DNA from: CAG-1138 sp964495385
Lineage (GTDB): Bacteria; Bacillota; Clostridia; Christensenellales; CAG-917
Direction: 5' to 3'
Assembly (NCBI GenBank): GCA_964495385.1
Contig: CAZBVO010000001.1
Coordinates: 60,794 to 124,793, forward strand
DNA length: 64,000 nucleotides
A program made the position numbers and the translations under genes. The notes below the pieces were generated by a model, which made no database searches, was not told the DNA's origin, and was given only the letters and a program-made list of their open reading frames with translations. Shown piece after piece: positions 43,228-51,975 of the stretch; the first letter of the stretch is position 1, and each line of letters opens with the position of its first letter.

Positions 43228-44197
43228 GGATTGTCTCCTTTTTGATTAAATATGCGATGGCATAGTCGATCGCTTCGAAATCGGTCATCTTTCCGCTTTT
43301 GAACGAATATTCCAAATCGGTCAGCATGTCGACGATTTTTTTGAGTGCGGACTGCGTGTATTTGGAAGCCACCTCTCGCGCGACTTTTACCGAGTAAGGT
43401 TTTACGCCGAAGTAGGCCGCAATTTCGTCGTCACGTTTGTCGGCGTTGAGTGCAGTGTGAAAAACTCGACGGTACTGATTTGCTATAAGCGACAGCAGCG
43501 TTGCGCCCTTTTCGCCTCGCGCTATAAGCGCATTATAGACGGCAAGCACTCTTTTGTTGTCGCCCCGAGACAGCGCATTGGTCAGCTCGTACACCTGAAA
43601 TTCGACGTCGGGCGAAACCAGCGCCGCCACGTCGGCATCGGAAATATCCTGTCCGTCAACAAAATCGTAAAGTTTTTTCAGCTCCAAGCGAACTCGCGAA
43701 AGGTCTCTTGCCGAATACTCGGCCAACAATCTTGCCGCCGACGGCGAAAGCTTATGGCCGTTGCGTGCCGCCTCTGCCACCGCAAACCTGGCAACGTCCG
43801 GCGCATCCAACCTGTTGCAATTGACAAATTCACCGTACTTGTAAAGACTTTTGAAGCTGTCGTCTTCCGCAATAACGGCCAAAACGGCCGTCGGACACGG
43901 ATTTTTCAGATACCCTTCAAGCAAAACTTTCAAACTTTCGGAGGCCTTTTCGGCCTGTTTGACCAAAACCAACTTGTACTCCGAAAAGAACGACGGCATA
44001 TTCAAAACCGACAAAATTTCGTCGGGCCTCGAGAAATCTTCAAAGGTTTCAATCGCCATCTCGTTGTCGGCACCGACGGTTGCCTGCTTTACCGTATCGA
44101 CGGCAAAATCCAGCAAATACAAATCGTCGCCCTTAAAAAAGTAGGCCGCTTTCAAACCTTTTTTTACGTTTTCCTTAAGTTCCGTTGCATTTATCAT
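43217..44197 (-). CDS. holA: DNA polymerase III subunit delta
   Basis: Delta is the wrench of the clamp loader that opens the beta clamp. The 326-residue protein has the family start 'KGLKAAYFFKGDDLYLLDFA', the middle 'LSPSAARLLAEYSARDLSRV', and 'YELTNALSRGDNKRVLAVYN'. It follows comEC by 29 bp; holA next to comEC is a common gene order in Firmicutes, which supports the call. Confidence 0.95.
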   Translation of the reverse strand: MINATELKENVKKGLKAAYFFKGDDLYLLDFAVDTVKQATVGADNEMAIETFEDFSRPDEILSVLNMPSFFSEYKLVLVKQAEKASESLKVLLEGYLKNPCPTAVLAVIAEDDSFKSLYKYGEFVNCNRLDAPDVARFAVAEAARNGHKLSPSAARLLAEYSARDLSRVRLELKKLYDFVDGQDISDADVAALVSPDVEFQVYELTNALSRGDNKRVLAVYNALIARGEKGATLLSLIANQYRRVFHTALNADKRDDEIAAYFGVKPYSVKVAREVASKYTQSALKKIVDMLTDLEYSFKSGKMTDFEAIDYAIAYLIKKETIHDR

Positions 44198-44226
44198 ATT
44201 GCATCTTCCTTAAAATACTCTAAAAA

Positions 44227-45738
44227 CTATATTATTGCCCACAAAACCGAAGCGACAAACGCTGCGGCGGTTATCGGTGTTTTGATTTTGCTTTTCACAT
44301 TCAAAAATCTGCTCGAAACCGCTATCGCCACAAAATACGGAATCATTCCCCAACCCACGGAAGGCGCGGAAATCACTCCGAAATTCAACTGACCGACAAC
44401 GGTTATCAACAGTTTTATCGGGAAAACGGCCACCGAACTCAACACCAGCGTAGGTTTCAAAAACGGAAAAACCAACACAAATAGGTTGTTTACAAACACG
44501 AAAACATACATAAACGATGCAATCGGCAAAATCAACATGTTTGACAACATCCCGAAAAGCGACAGTGTCCCGAACGCCGTAACCATAACCGGCAACATCG
44601 GCACGTTTACCGCGGCACTCGTAACCAAGGTTTCGGCAAACGGATTGCGCTTTTTGCGCTTGCGCCCCATCGTGTACAGACAAAGTCCCGCAACCGCCAG
44701 CATCGACATGTGATAGCCGACACGAAGCAAGTCCTCCGGGAAAAGCAACAAAATTATTATGCCCGCCAACGAAAGCGACGACAACGGATCGCCCTTGACA
44801 CCCAAAATTCGACTTAAAGCATAAACGTCAAACATGATTATCGCTCGCAAAACCGAACTGGACCAACAGCAAAGCCCTGCATACAAAAGCAACACGGCGT
44901 TGGTAATCAATATGTTGAAAACGTAGCCTGTTTTCAGCCGTTTCAACAAACTTTCGATTGCGGCCGCCAGAAAGCTTATGTGCAAGCCGGAAACCGCAAA
45001 CAAATGGGCCAAACCTGCCGCACTCATATCCTCGCGGAGGTTTTTGTTGATAACCCTCGTTTCGCCGAGCAAAAACGGAGTTATTATGTCCGCCGTATCG
45101 CTGCGAAGAGTCGTGTAAAGGTTGCTTTTGATTTTGTAACGGACGGTGTCGTAAAGCGGTGCCGATCCGACGTACAAAATTTCGATTTCGTCCGTGTTTG
45201 CCGAGTAATGTTCGCCTTTTCTAAAGTTGTTTATCGAATTCCAATGCGTTGAAAATTTGCGACTTTTGACGTCGGCGCAAAACCTGACGACGGCACCGAA
45301 AGGAAGGTTCCCTTCGCTGTACGAAACAATCAATTTGCCGTCGATTTCCCTTCCGTTTACTGTGACCGAATCGGCGATATAATGGTACCTCGACTCGTCC
45401 ATGCTCCAATCGCTGACAATGCGAGCGGTGACGGTTGCATCTTCATAATCTTGCCGCCCGAACTCGTAAACGTCGGCCGTGCCGCAAAACAGCAATTCGC
45501 CCGTCAGAAACAGCATAACCAGCAAAGCAATGCCCTTCTTTTTAAACAGCAAAGCCGCCGATGCCAAAACCAAGCAGCATAAGGCGGCAATTGTTCTTGC
45601 GCGATAGTTCCACAAAAATTCGGTGGCAAACCATATCCCGCAAGCCAAAAACGCATACGCCAAAACCATGGGACGACGGTTTAGTATCCGTTCCCCTTCC
45701 GACGGCGTCAATTTGTTTTTTAACTTAAAGCTTTTCAC
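44227..45738 (-). CDS. comEC: ComEC/Rec2-family DNA uptake channel, without metallo-beta-lactamase domain
   Basis: The 503-residue membrane protein has an outer OB-like domain (about 90-190) and the competence core with 'GLAHLFAVSGLHISFLAAAI' and 'SSSVLRAIIMFDVYALSRIL'. ComEC forms the channel that takes single-stranded DNA into the cell. The C-terminal metallo-beta-lactamase domain of longer ComEC proteins is absent. The annotated start is a GTG that overlaps the DUF1667 gene by 14 nt and has no good SD; the ATG at 45669 (just after 'NRRP') is an alternative. Confidence 0.93.
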   Translation of the reverse strand: MKSFKLKNKLTPSEGERILNRRPMVLAYAFLACGIWFATEFLWNYRARTIAALCCLVLASAALLFKKKGIALLVMLFLTGELLFCGTADVYEFGRQDYEDATVTARIVSDWSMDESRYHYIADSVTVNGREIDGKLIVSYSEGNLPFGAVVRFCADVKSRKFSTHWNSINNFRKGEHYSANTDEIEILYVGSAPLYDTVRYKIKSNLYTTLRSDTADIITPFLLGETRVINKNLREDMSAAGLAHLFAVSGLHISFLAAAIESLLKRLKTGYVFNILITNAVLLLYAGLCCWSSSVLRAIIMFDVYALSRILGVKGDPLSSLSLAGIIILLLFPEDLLRVGYHMSMLAVAGLCLYTMGRKRKKRNPFAETLVTSAAVNVPMLPVMVTAFGTLSLFGMLSNMLILPIASFMYVFVFVNNLFVLVFPFLKPTLVLSSVAVFPIKLLITVVGQLNFGVISAPSVGWGMIPYFVAIAVSSRFLNVKSKIKTPITAAAFVASVLWAII

Positions 45739-46066
45739 CGGTAGCGACTACGTCGACGCCGCTGCCCAAAGCATCGGCAACCACAACGTCACCTATATGC
45801 ACAGGCTTTTTAACCTCAACGGTTTTAAGCAAATCCAAAAGCGCAAAGATGCTGCTTTTGTCAACGGTGTCGGCGGTTTTGACGCTGACGACTCCGCCGC
45901 CTGCAACCCTAACAAGGCTTGTTACCACACGTTTTGGGGCGATAAACTCCTGTTTCCCGTACATTTCGCCTCTTTTGCAGGTGTTTCCGCTGACGGTAAC
46001 TTCGCCGCCAACGTTGTCAACTTTTAAAGCGCACCCCATCGGGCACATGATGCAAGTAAGTTCCAT
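45725..46066 (-). CDS. DUF1667 protein, partner of glycerol-3-phosphate oxidation
   Basis: The 113-residue protein starts 'ELTCIMCPMGCALKV' and has 'GNTCKRGEMYG', giving four cysteines that could bind an iron-sulfur cluster or zinc. DUF1667 proteins nearly always lie next to a GlpA-like and a NAD/FAD oxidoreductase gene, as here, and probably serve as an electron-carrying third subunit. The start follows directly after the previous stop. Confidence 0.93.
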   Translation of the reverse strand: MELTCIMCPMGCALKVDNVGGEVTVSGNTCKRGEMYGKQEFIAPKRVVTSLVRVAGGGVVSVKTADTVDKSSIFALLDLLKTVEVKKPVHIGDVVVADALGSGVDVVATGEKL

Positions 46067-47299
46067 TTAGACCTCCAACCCCAGCGTAACGTCGCCTGAA
46101 ATTTGCGACTTGTCTATTTCGATGCTGCCCATTTCGCCGGGAGCAAGGATTTGGCATTTTCTTGTTGCAATAACCCTGTCGCCGCTTGTTACGTTCAAGC
46201 GTACGTTTTTGTAAACGTTTCCGACACGGAAGTAAATTTTGACTTTACCCTCGTCGGTGCCGACCTTTTGCGGAAGCGCGTAGCGAACGCCGTTTTCGGC
46301 AACAACGTTAAACTGTTTGGTTTTAGCAAGTTTGCCCAATGCGAATTTTGCCGCCGAAGCACCTGCGATTTCGGCCTCCATACTAACGTTGTCGACAAGG
46401 TCGTGAACGTGCAAAACGTTGCCGCAAGCAAAAATACCCTTTATTGAAGTTTGTCTGTGTTCGTCAACCACGGCGCCCGAGGTTATGCGATCGAAGTCGA
46501 GGCCGATGGACGAAACCAAATCGTTTTCAGGGATAAGTCCGACCGACAAAAGCAAGGTGTCGCATTCGATAAACTGTTCCTTGCTTAAATCCGGTTTTCC
46601 GTTTTCGACCGGCGCGTAATACAGCCCTTCCAGCCTTGTTTTGCCGACCACACGGGTTACGGTGCGGTTGAATTCCAAAGGAATGTCGTAATCGTTCAGG
46701 CACTGCACGATGTTGCGTTTGAGGCCGGAAGAATACGGCATAAGTTCCAAAACCTTTATGACTTTCGCGCCCTCGTAGGTCATACGGCGAGCCATAATAA
46801 GGCCGATGTCGCCGCTTCCTAAAATAACCACTTTTTTGCCTACGCGATAGCCCTCGATGTTCATAATGCGCTGAGCCATGCCTGCGGTATAAATGCCTGC
46901 CGGGCGAGAACCTGCCATCTGAATTGCGCCTGCGGTTCTCTCTCTGCAGCCCATTGCCAAAACGATTGCTCCGCCTTCTGCGGTAAACAAACCTCTTGTC
47001 GGGCAAATTGCGGTGACCTTTTTGTCCGGAGTTACCGACAAAACCATCGCTTCGCACACAACGTCGATGTTGCCGTCCGCCTCTACAAGCGTTTTAAAGC
47101 GATTTGCATATTCCGGCCCCGTCAATTCGGTTTTGAAGTAGTGAAGGCCGAAACCATTGTGAATACATTGATTAAGAATGCCGCCGAGGCGGTAATCTCT
47201 TTCCAAAATAAGAACTTTGGCACCCTCTTTGGAAGCAGACAAAGCCGCAGCCATGCCGGCAGGACCGCCGCCGATAACTATAACGTCGTATTTGTTCAT
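46067..47299 (-). CDS. FAD/NAD(P)-dependent oxidoreductase of the anaerobic glycerol-3-phosphate oxidation set
   Basis: The 410-residue flavoprotein has an FAD site 'YDVIVIGGGPAGMAAALSAS', a second nucleotide site 'GKKVVILGSGDIGLIMARRM' for NAD(P)H, and 'GIFACGNVLHVHDLVDNVS' (second FAD contact). 'AMGCRERTAGAIQMAGSRPA' is typical of the subunit that accompanies GlpA-like dehydrogenases and DUF1667. It probably passes electrons from glycerol-3-phosphate to NAD+ or to a carrier. The 4-bp gap to the GlpA-like gene indicates a complex. Confidence 0.92.
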   Translation of the reverse strand: MNKYDVIVIGGGPAGMAAALSASKEGAKVLILERDYRLGGILNQCIHNGFGLHYFKTELTGPEYANRFKTLVEADGNIDVVCEAMVLSVTPDKKVTAICPTRGLFTAEGGAIVLAMGCRERTAGAIQMAGSRPAGIYTAGMAQRIMNIEGYRVGKKVVILGSGDIGLIMARRMTYEGAKVIKVLELMPYSSGLKRNIVQCLNDYDIPLEFNRTVTRVVGKTRLEGLYYAPVENGKPDLSKEQFIECDTLLLSVGLIPENDLVSSIGLDFDRITSGAVVDEHRQTSIKGIFACGNVLHVHDLVDNVSMEAEIAGASAAKFALGKLAKTKQFNVVAENGVRYALPQKVGTDEGKVKIYFRVGNVYKNVRLNVTSGDRVIATRKCQILAPGEMGSIEIDKSQISGDVTLGLEV

Positions 47300-47303
47300 A
47301 GCA

Positions 47304-48725
47304 TTAGTCCTCCTTTATTTTTCCGATAGCGATATTGCTTCCCTTGCCGCCCTTTTTGATTTCGGTGACGGGAACGCCCAATTCTCTTGCCAAAATTTCC
47401 ATAACTCTCGGTGCGCAGAAGCCACCCTGACATCTGCCCATTCCTGCCCTGACTCTGCGTTTTACGGCATCGACGGTGGTTGCCGGAACGGGTGCGTGAA
47501 TTGCTTCGACGATTTCACCCTCGGTTATTTTTTCGCAGCGGCAAATTATGCGGCCGAAACGGCTGTCCGACTTAATCAATTCGTTGATTTCGTCCGCCGA
47601 CATCCTTGCCAATCTGTGATGAGTCAATCTTTCAAGCTTTTTGTCGCCGTCTTTTTCAAAGCCCTTGTCCGAAACCATTTGTTCGACGTGTTCGGCAATG
47701 GCAGGAGCCGACGACAAGCCCGGCGAGCAAATGCCCACAAGGTTTATAAAGTTTGGCACTTTTTTGCTGTATTCGATCACAAAATCGTCGCCGCAAGTGG
47801 CCCTAACGCCGGCAAACAGCCTGATGACTTTGCGATAATTTGCCGATTTGTAGGTTTTTGCTACGCCTTTTCGGATAGCGTCCAATCCATCGGCGGTAAC
47901 GTCGGTGGACGGAACTGCTTCTTTTATCGACGTCGGCCCGTAAATAACGTTGCCGTCGGCGGTAGGCGCAACCAATATGCCCTTGCCGTTTTCGTCCGGA
48001 AGCGGGAAAATGACCGTTTCGACGTTTGCGCTTTCCGTTTGGTCCAAAACAAAATAATCGCCTCTTGCGTAAGTTACGTCATAATGTTCGGCGCCGGCAA
48101 GATCGCTGATTTCGGCGGCGTGTGCGCCTGCCGAGTTGACAACCAAGTTTGCCTCGAACGTTTCGCCCGAATCGGTAGTTAAGACGTAAACGTCGCCTTT
48201 ACGCTCGATTTTTTCGACTTTTGAATTCAAAAACACTTTTGCGCCGTTCAAAACCGCTCGGTCGGCAAAGGAAATCGTGAGCTTGTAAGGCGAAATAATG
48301 CCTGCGGTAGGGGCATAAAGGGCCAACGTTACGTTGTCTGAGACGTTAGGCTCGATTTCGAGAATGCGGTCGCGGCCGATGATTTCGGCTTTCACGCCGT
48401 TAAGGCGAGCGCGTTCCAAAAGTTCCTCGAGTCCCGGCCTTCCCGAGTCGCCCGAAACGACAAGGCTTCCGGTGTTTTTGTACGGAACGTCCAGTTCCAT
48501 TGCTATTTCGGGGAGCATTTCCGCCCCTCTGACGTTAAATTTTGCTTTCAGCGTCCCCGGAACGGCGTCGTACCCTGCGTGAACTATGCCGCTGTTTGCT
48601 CGAGATGCGCCCACGGCAACGTCGTCGTCGGCCTCCAAAAGCGCACAGTTGTAGCCTGCTTTTGCCAGTCTGTCCAAAACGGCGCATCCCACTACGCCGC
48701 CTCCGATAACAATGATGTCAAACAT
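47304..48725 (-). CDS. GlpA-like glycerol-3-phosphate dehydrogenase with C-terminal [2Fe-2S] BFD domain
   Basis: The 473-residue protein has 'FDIIVIGGGVVGCAVLDRLA' (FAD), 'GASRANSGIVHAGYDAVPGT' (typical of this DadA/GlpA-type family), and a C-terminal BFD-like domain with cysteines in 'IICRCEKITEGE' and 'GMGRCQGGFC' for a [2Fe-2S] cluster. It oxidises glycerol-3-phosphate to dihydroxyacetone phosphate, which the tpiA gene product elsewhere in this window could use. No glpK or glpF is nearby, so the substrate may come from phospholipid turnover. It follows ppa by 10 bp. Confidence 0.92.
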   Translation of the reverse strand: MFDIIVIGGGVVGCAVLDRLAKAGYNCALLEADDDVAVGASRANSGIVHAGYDAVPGTLKAKFNVRGAEMLPEIAMELDVPYKNTGSLVVSGDSGRPGLEELLERARLNGVKAEIIGRDRILEIEPNVSDNVTLALYAPTAGIISPYKLTISFADRAVLNGAKVFLNSKVEKIERKGDVYVLTTDSGETFEANLVVNSAGAHAAEISDLAGAEHYDVTYARGDYFVLDQTESANVETVIFPLPDENGKGILVAPTADGNVIYGPTSIKEAVPSTDVTADGLDAIRKGVAKTYKSANYRKVIRLFAGVRATCGDDFVIEYSKKVPNFINLVGICSPGLSSAPAIAEHVEQMVSDKGFEKDGDKKLERLTHHRLARMSADEINELIKSDSRFGRIICRCEKITEGEIVEAIHAPVPATTVDAVKRRVRAGMGRCQGGFCAPRVMEILARELGVPVTEIKKGGKGSNIAIGKIKED

Positions 48726-48735
48726 ATCTAACCCT

Positions 48736-49266
48736 CTATTTTGCGTATTTTCTGTTGTATGCCAAAATGTTTTGTTCGATGATATCCTCGGCAGTTTGCC
48801 TGTCGAACACGTCCAAAGCGGTGGTGTTTTTGTATTCCAACTGCTTGTAAACGTTCAAGAAGTGAACCATTTCCTGCATGATGTGCGGCGGAAGTTCGGC
48901 TATGTGCTTATAGCAACTCCACATCGGATCTTTAAACGGAATGGCGATTATTTTGTGGTCAACCATGCCCTCGTCCTGCATGCTTATCGCGCCGATAGGA
49001 TAGCACCGCACAAGGCTCATCGAACTGATGACTTCGCTGCACAAAACAAACACGTCCAACGGATCGCCGTCGTCGCTGAAAGTGCGAGGGATAAAGCCGT
49101 AGTTTGCCGGATAGTGCGTCGAAGTATACAAAATACGGTCGAGAATCAAAAGTCCCGTTTCCTTATCCATTTCGTACTTGTTTTTGCTGCCCTTCGGAAT
49201 CTCGATGCAAGCAATGAAGTCGTTTTTGGAAATTCTGTTCGGATTGCAATCGTGCCAGATGTTCAT
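48736..49266 (-). CDS. ppa: Inorganic pyrophosphatase (family I)
   Basis: The enzyme hydrolyses pyrophosphate and so drives biosynthesis. The 176-residue protein has the family I signature 'DDGDPLDVFVL' (metal-binding aspartates) and 'ANYGFIPRTF'. I chose ATG 49266 because GGAGG lies 8-9 nt upstream and the extra 12 residues of the longer frame lack homology. It is the first gene of the eleven-gene operon. Confidence 0.95.
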   Translation of the reverse strand: MNIWHDCNPNRISKNDFIACIEIPKGSKNKYEMDKETGLLILDRILYTSTHYPANYGFIPRTFSDDGDPLDVFVLCSEVISSMSLVRCYPIGAISMQDEGMVDHKIIAIPFKDPMWSCYKHIAELPPHIMQEMVHFLNVYKQLEYKNTTALDVFDRQTAEDIIEQNILAYNRKYAK

Positions 49267-49304
49267 GTGTTGACCTCCAAAACTCATATATCTATACATC
49301 ATAT

Positions 49305-49333
49305 ATTATATATCCGAAGTTTCCAAAAATCAA
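49305..49333 (-). promoter_or_regulatory. Promoter of ppa and the following operon
   Basis: Minus strand: TTGATT (49328-49333), 17-nt spacer, TATAAT (49305-49310). The 18 nt from the -10 onward, TATAATATATGATGTATA, are identical to those of the GLUG protein promoter (31906-31923). Confidence 0.75.
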
Positions 49334-49395
49334 GGCAATATCCGCGCCTTGCAAAAATTTTGAAAAAATCTGTTTGGTCGGCCCAATTGCAAACG

Positions 49396-49420
49396 AAAAA
49401 ACCCGACCTTTCGGTCGGGC
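49396..49420 (-). terminator. Terminator of the GH30 operon
   Basis: Minus strand: stem CCCGACC / GGTCGGG, loop GAAA, followed by six T. Confidence 0.93.
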
Positions 49421-49437
49421 TTTAAGTTTAAAACGAA

Positions 49438-51393
49438 TTAAGCGTTGGTCGGTTGAATAACGATGAGAACTTGATCTTGAACGGTGTATTTAACGCCGTT
49501 GTAAGTCCAGCTCTCGTCTTTTTCGAGATACGAACGTCTGTAGATTTGGAAATCCTTTGCCTTTGCAGTCAAATCCGAAGGTTCTGCATCGTTGTAAGAA
49601 AGGATTTCAAAGAAGTACCACGGGGTGTCTTGAACGGTAAGCTGAGTAAGGTTGAAACGGAATTCGAACTTGCCTTCTTCGGCGGCTACGTTATCTACCC
49701 AGTAGAAGTATTTATCGTTTCCTTTTGCGTGCAATTTGATGCACGGAACGTTGGTGTCCACGTCGCCCTTGACAACCAAAGTAGGAACGCCGTTGGCGTC
49801 GGTTTCAACGGTTACGTCGGTTACGGTCACTTGCGGAACAGCAGTCGGCTGAATGCAAACTTGGCCTTGGTTAATAACAGTGTATCTTACGTCTCCGCGA
49901 TCCCAGAAGTCACCTACTCTGAAGTAGTTGCCTCTCTGCAAATCGTGTTTTGCACTGAAAGCGGACAAATCGGTAGGTTCGGCATCGTCGTATGTATAAA
50001 TGTGGAACCAGAACCAAGGAGTTCCGTCAACGGTGAGTTCGGTGAGTTGCAGATGAAGCGAAAATTCGCCGGCAGTTGCACTGTAGTTGTCGCCATAAAC
50101 GTGATGGTCGTTGCCGTCGGCGTGCAATTTGATGCAAGCAACGGTTGTAGGAACGGTGCCTCTTACAACCAAAGTAGGAGCGCCGTTTTCGTCAAAGTTC
50201 ATAGCAACGGAAGTTACTTCGAAGCTCGGAGCCGGGTTAGGCCAAAGGACAAGCTGATTGTTATCGACCACTTTATAACGAACGTCATCGTAATCCCAGC
50301 AATCGGTTGTTGCGATTTCGGAGCCTCTTGCCAAGTCTACAGACACGGTTTTTTCGGTGGTGTCGGTAGGATTTTCGACGTCATAGAAATAGACGTGGAA
50401 GAAGCACCAAGGAGTGCCGTCTACAGGAACGGTGTTAAGTGCGAATTTTGCTTCGAAAGTGCCGTCCGTGTTGGCGGCTACTGCGGCACCGTAGTAGTGA
50501 TTGCCGTTTCCGTCTGCGTGGAGCTTAACCGCTTTCATGCCTGCAGGCATTTTGCCGGTAACCACAACGGTCGGAACGTCGGTTGCATCGATGGTAACGC
50601 TGCCAATGACGGCGTTAGGTTGAACAACGAAAATGCCGTTTGCGCCGGACTCTGATACGATTTTGTAAGAAATGCCGTTTGCTTCCCAAGCGGCGTCGTC
50701 GGCGACGTGGGAGCCTCTTTCGATGTCAACCTTGTTGATAGGTTCGGTGCCTTCTACAGGTTCGGCAACGTCGTATTCGTAAATGCGGAACCAAGTCCAA
50801 GGGGTGCCTTTAAGAGGGATTTGAGTCAAATCGAAACGGAATTCGAAATGAGTTGCCGTGGTGGCAGTGTTGAGTGCATAGTAGTTGACTCCGTTTGCTT
50901 CGGCATTGAGTTTCAGGCATACGGTGTCGTAAGGCATTCTGCCGGTAACCACAACGGTAGGTGCGGCGGTGGTGTCGACGGTAAGGGAGGTTATTTCAAA
51001 CTCGATTGCCTCGATTTCGTAACCGCAAACGTCGCAACGGCCGTCGTCGTCGGCGTCGGCGTGAGCAGCTTCGGTGGTAGCATCCTTATCGTGGCAGGAG
51101 GTGCACTCTTTCCAGTGATTCTGCGCATTGGATTGCCAATTGCCATAGGTGTGAGTGTGAGCTACGCCCATCTCATAACCGCAAACGTCGCATTTGCCGT
51201 CGTTGTTTGCGTCGGCGTGATTTGCTCTGGTGGTGTCGTCGATTTCGTTATCTTCGGCACAAACCTTCCAGTGTTGATTTGCGTCGTTGTCCCACTTGTC
51301 ATAGACGTGAGTATGCTTGTTGCAAGCGGCAAAAACGCTTACGAGCAAAGCAACACAAACCAAAATTGCAAACAGTTTTTTGTTTTGTCTCAT
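49438..51393 (-). CDS. Lipoprotein with two Cys/His-rich repeats and four copies of a ~130-residue module
   Basis: The 651-residue protein has a signal peptide with lipobox 'VFAAC' (C24). Residues 27-75 and 79-127 are two copies of a Cys/His unit ('HTHTYGNWQ', 'HWKECTSC', 'DGRCDVCGYE') that looks metal-binding. Residues about 130-262, 263-387, 389-517 and 520-650 are four copies of one module. Each has 'PTxVVxG', 'KLHAxGN', 'FEFRFxLTQL', 'DGTPWxWFxIYxYD', 'LxRGSxxxxxxxW' and 'xxxVxxQP'. I do not recognise the module; exposed Trp/Tyr runs and its place beside two GH30 genes suggest carbohydrate binding. Confidence 0.88.
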   Translation of the reverse strand: MRQNKKLFAILVCVALLVSVFAACNKHTHVYDKWDNDANQHWKVCAEDNEIDDTTRANHADANNDGKCDVCGYEMGVAHTHTYGNWQSNAQNHWKECTSCHDKDATTEAAHADADDDGRCDVCGYEIEAIEFEITSLTVDTTAAPTVVVTGRMPYDTVCLKLNAEANGVNYYALNTATTATHFEFRFDLTQIPLKGTPWTWFRIYEYDVAEPVEGTEPINKVDIERGSHVADDAAWEANGISYKIVSESGANGIFVVQPNAVIGSVTIDATDVPTVVVTGKMPAGMKAVKLHADGNGNHYYGAAVAANTDGTFEAKFALNTVPVDGTPWCFFHVYFYDVENPTDTTEKTVSVDLARGSEIATTDCWDYDDVRYKVVDNNQLVLWPNPAPSFEVTSVAMNFDENGAPTLVVRGTVPTTVACIKLHADGNDHHVYGDNYSATAGEFSLHLQLTELTVDGTPWFWFHIYTYDDAEPTDLSAFSAKHDLQRGNYFRVGDFWDRGDVRYTVINQGQVCIQPTAVPQVTVTDVTVETDANGVPTLVVKGDVDTNVPCIKLHAKGNDKYFYWVDNVAAEEGKFEFRFNLTQLTVQDTPWYFFEILSYNDAEPSDLTAKAKDFQIYRRSYLEKDESWTYNGVKYTVQDQVLIVIQPTNA

Positions 51394-51441
51394 TGTTTTT
51401 CTCCTTTTATTTTTATAATCTCGGGTATTGCCCGACAGATT

Positions 51442-51975
51442 TCAGTTGTTCTCCGTTTGGTCGGCGACCAAATCGGTTTCGTCATCGAAGCCGTCGCAGG
51501 AATCGTCGTCGAAATCATCGAGGTCGTCGTCGGCGGAATCATCGATTGTTCCCAAGGCGTAAAGGCCGGTTTTTTTGCGGATAACCCACAACACCACGTC
51601 GCCTATCGCATACGCTACGCCCAAAACGATCATAAGCACGGGTGTAAACCAATCGGCGGATTGTGCCGACAGCAGCTCGGGATTGTCGGTGTAGCGTGCT
51701 CTAAAAACCGTCCCTACCGAAAACTTGTACGGATAATCGGCCATTTTTGCCACAACCGTTTGCCCTTCCGAATTCACGTAAGACACGGTTATACCGTTGA
51801 TTGTGCCTTGGTTATCCTCTTTTTCTTCAAAATCGACGGACACGACGGTGCAATCGACGTAAGTGTACTGCTTATCGTTGCGCGCGGTGTGAATCGCATA
51901 AACGGTTCCGCCCGCAATTTGCAACACGGCAATCACGGCGATGACTATTATAAAAGATTTTACCTGTCTTTTCAT
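51442..51975 (-). CDS. DUF3592-like membrane protein
   Basis: The 177-residue protein has a membrane segment at about 8-28, an outer beta-rich part ('YVDCTVVSVDFEEKEDNQGT', 'FSVGTVFRARYTDNPELLSA') and a second membrane segment at about 109-131, like DUF3592 proteins. The C-terminal 40 residues are strongly acidic (DDLDDFDDD) and cytoplasmic. Its start overlaps the GH30 stop by 4 nt (ATGA), so it belongs to the sugar operon, though its role there is unclear. Confidence 0.72.
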   Translation of the reverse strand: MKRQVKSFIIVIAVIAVLQIAGGTVYAIHTARNDKQYTYVDCTVVSVDFEEKEDNQGTINGITVSYVNSEGQTVVAKMADYPYKFSVGTVFRARYTDNPELLSAQSADWFTPVLMIVLGVAYAIGDVVLWVIRKKTGLYALGTIDDSADDDLDDFDDDSCDGFDDETDLVADQTENN

